Origin: JASFQI01 sp050115555
Lineage (GTDB): Bacteria > Desulfobacterota > DSM-4660 > Desulfatiglandales > HGW-15
Direction of reading: 5' to 3'
NCBI GenBank assembly: GCA_050115555.1
Contig: JASFQI010000267.1
Coordinates: 1-6,911 of the forward strand
Length of the DNA stretch: 6,911 bases
In this document: positions 6,349 through 6,911 of the stretch, piece by piece
Layout: every line of letters starts with the position of its first letter
Numbering within the stretch: the first letter of the stretch is position 1
Position numbers and translations under genes: made by a program
Notes under the pieces: generated by a model
Seen by the model: the letters and a program-made list of their open reading frames with translations, nothing else
The model's database searches: none
Told to the model about the DNA's origin: nothing

Positions 6349-6911
6349 TGTTCTCCTCCTCACACAAGATCTCCATCGCCCGAAAGATGCTTCTTCACAA
6401 GAAGGCACGCCTGGCCATGTCCCTGAGCGCTATGGCCTTTACAGTGGTGATCATGCTGATGGAGATGGGCTTTTTCAACGGGATCAATGACAGCCAGGCG
6501 AGGCTGGCGACCTATTTCAATGCAGACCTGGTCATGATGGACATCCGGAGCATTCATTTGAACAAGTACGCGACCATGGACCGGAGCCGGATGATGCAGG
6601 CCATGGGGTTTGAAGAGGTCATAGAGGTCGTGCCTGTGTACAAGGGGTTGGTGGGAATGAAGAATCCCCAGACCGGTTTGACCAAGGTGATCTTCGTCAT
6701 GGCGTTTCCTCCCGACACGAATCCCTTGAGTCTCCCCAATTACGACGAGGTCAAGGCAGCCTTGAAAAAGCAGGGGACCGTGGTGTTCGACGTCAAGTCC
6801 AGGCGCATCTTCGGGAAGATCGAGCTGGGACAGGACATTGAAATCAGCGACCGGAAGTATCGGGTGGGGGGCTTCGTGGAGCTGGGCCCCAATTTCAGCA
6901 TTGACGGGACC
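6348..6911 (+). CDS. ABC exporter permease, DevC family, copy 2 (N-terminal part)
   Basis: A second, divergent permease runs off the right edge; 188 codons are open with no stop. It starts at ATG 6348, overlapping the previous stop as TGATG, with GGAG at 6336-6339 as a ribosome site. It has the same layout as copy 1: IARKMLLHKKA (10-20) against LARKNVFQNKK, a first membrane helix at about 21-43 with LMEMGFF against FMQLGFL, and periplasmic landmarks GTVVFD (143-148) and GGFVELGPNFSIDG (174-187) against GHFKLGVSLFSDG. Identity between the copies is low outside these points, so this is an old paralogue rather than a recent duplication. The tight linkage suggests a heterodimer with copy 1. The transmembrane C-terminal half lies outside the window, so intactness cannot be judged. 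Confidence 0.85.
   Translation, partial: MFSSSHKISIARKMLLHKKARLAMSLSAMAFTVVIMLMEMGFFNGINDSQARLATYFNADLVMMDIRSIHLNKYATMDRSRMMQAMGFEEVIEVVPVYKGLVGMKNPQTGLTKVIFVMAFPPDTNPLSLPNYDEVKAALKKQGTVVFDVKSRRIFGKIELGQDIEISDRKYRVGGFVELGPNFSIDGT

Noticed and set aside
5143..6408. A 421-codon open frame on the minus strand over the first permease
   Set aside because: It is antisense to a clear DevC-family gene, its translation is low-complexity and rich in D, H, Q and G with no recognisable domain, and GC-rich codon bias opens such frames by chance.

Overview
This is a GC-rich, densely packed Gram-negative chromosomal segment in which every supported gene lies on the + strand. A TolC-type outer-membrane channel, a periplasmic adaptor and two inner-membrane ABC permeases imply a diderm envelope. 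The base composition and the style of these proteins would fit a deltaproteobacterial (Desulfobacterota-like) host, but that is an impression from reading, not a placement.

Region 1 (1-2200) looks like the end of a surface-polysaccharide locus. It holds the C-terminal ~320 residues of a Wzx/MATE-like polysaccharide flippase, open at the left edge. A ~250-base gap follows, with a 60-codon ORF and what looks like a frameshifted scrap of a glycosyltransferase. Next comes a complete extended-SDR NAD(P)-dependent nucleotide-sugar epimerase/dehydratase that starts at TTG.

Region 2 (2201-2617) is a ~417-base non-coding gap with several short palindromes and one weak sigma-70-like promoter candidate. 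It separates the polysaccharide genes from the next operon.

Region 3 (2618-6911) is a tightly coupled export operon: a TolC-family outer-membrane factor, a DevB/HlyD-type membrane-fusion protein (ATGA overlap), a DevC-type ABC permease (9-base gap) and a second, divergent DevC-type permease (TGATG overlap) that runs off the right edge. Its layout resembles the DevBCA-TolC exporter that exports glycolipids in heterocyst-forming cyanobacteria, but with two different permeases instead of one, which suggests a heterodimeric membrane core. The ATPase is not in the window and is expected just downstream. With the polysaccharide genes upstream, a glycolipid or other envelope component is a reasonable but unproven guess for the substrate.

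No RNA genes, CRISPR arrays, insertion sequences or attachment sites were recognised. The most unusual features are the tandem unlike DevC permeases, matching 18-residue duplications in both arms of the adaptor's coiled-coil hairpin, and the possible glycosyltransferase remnant.
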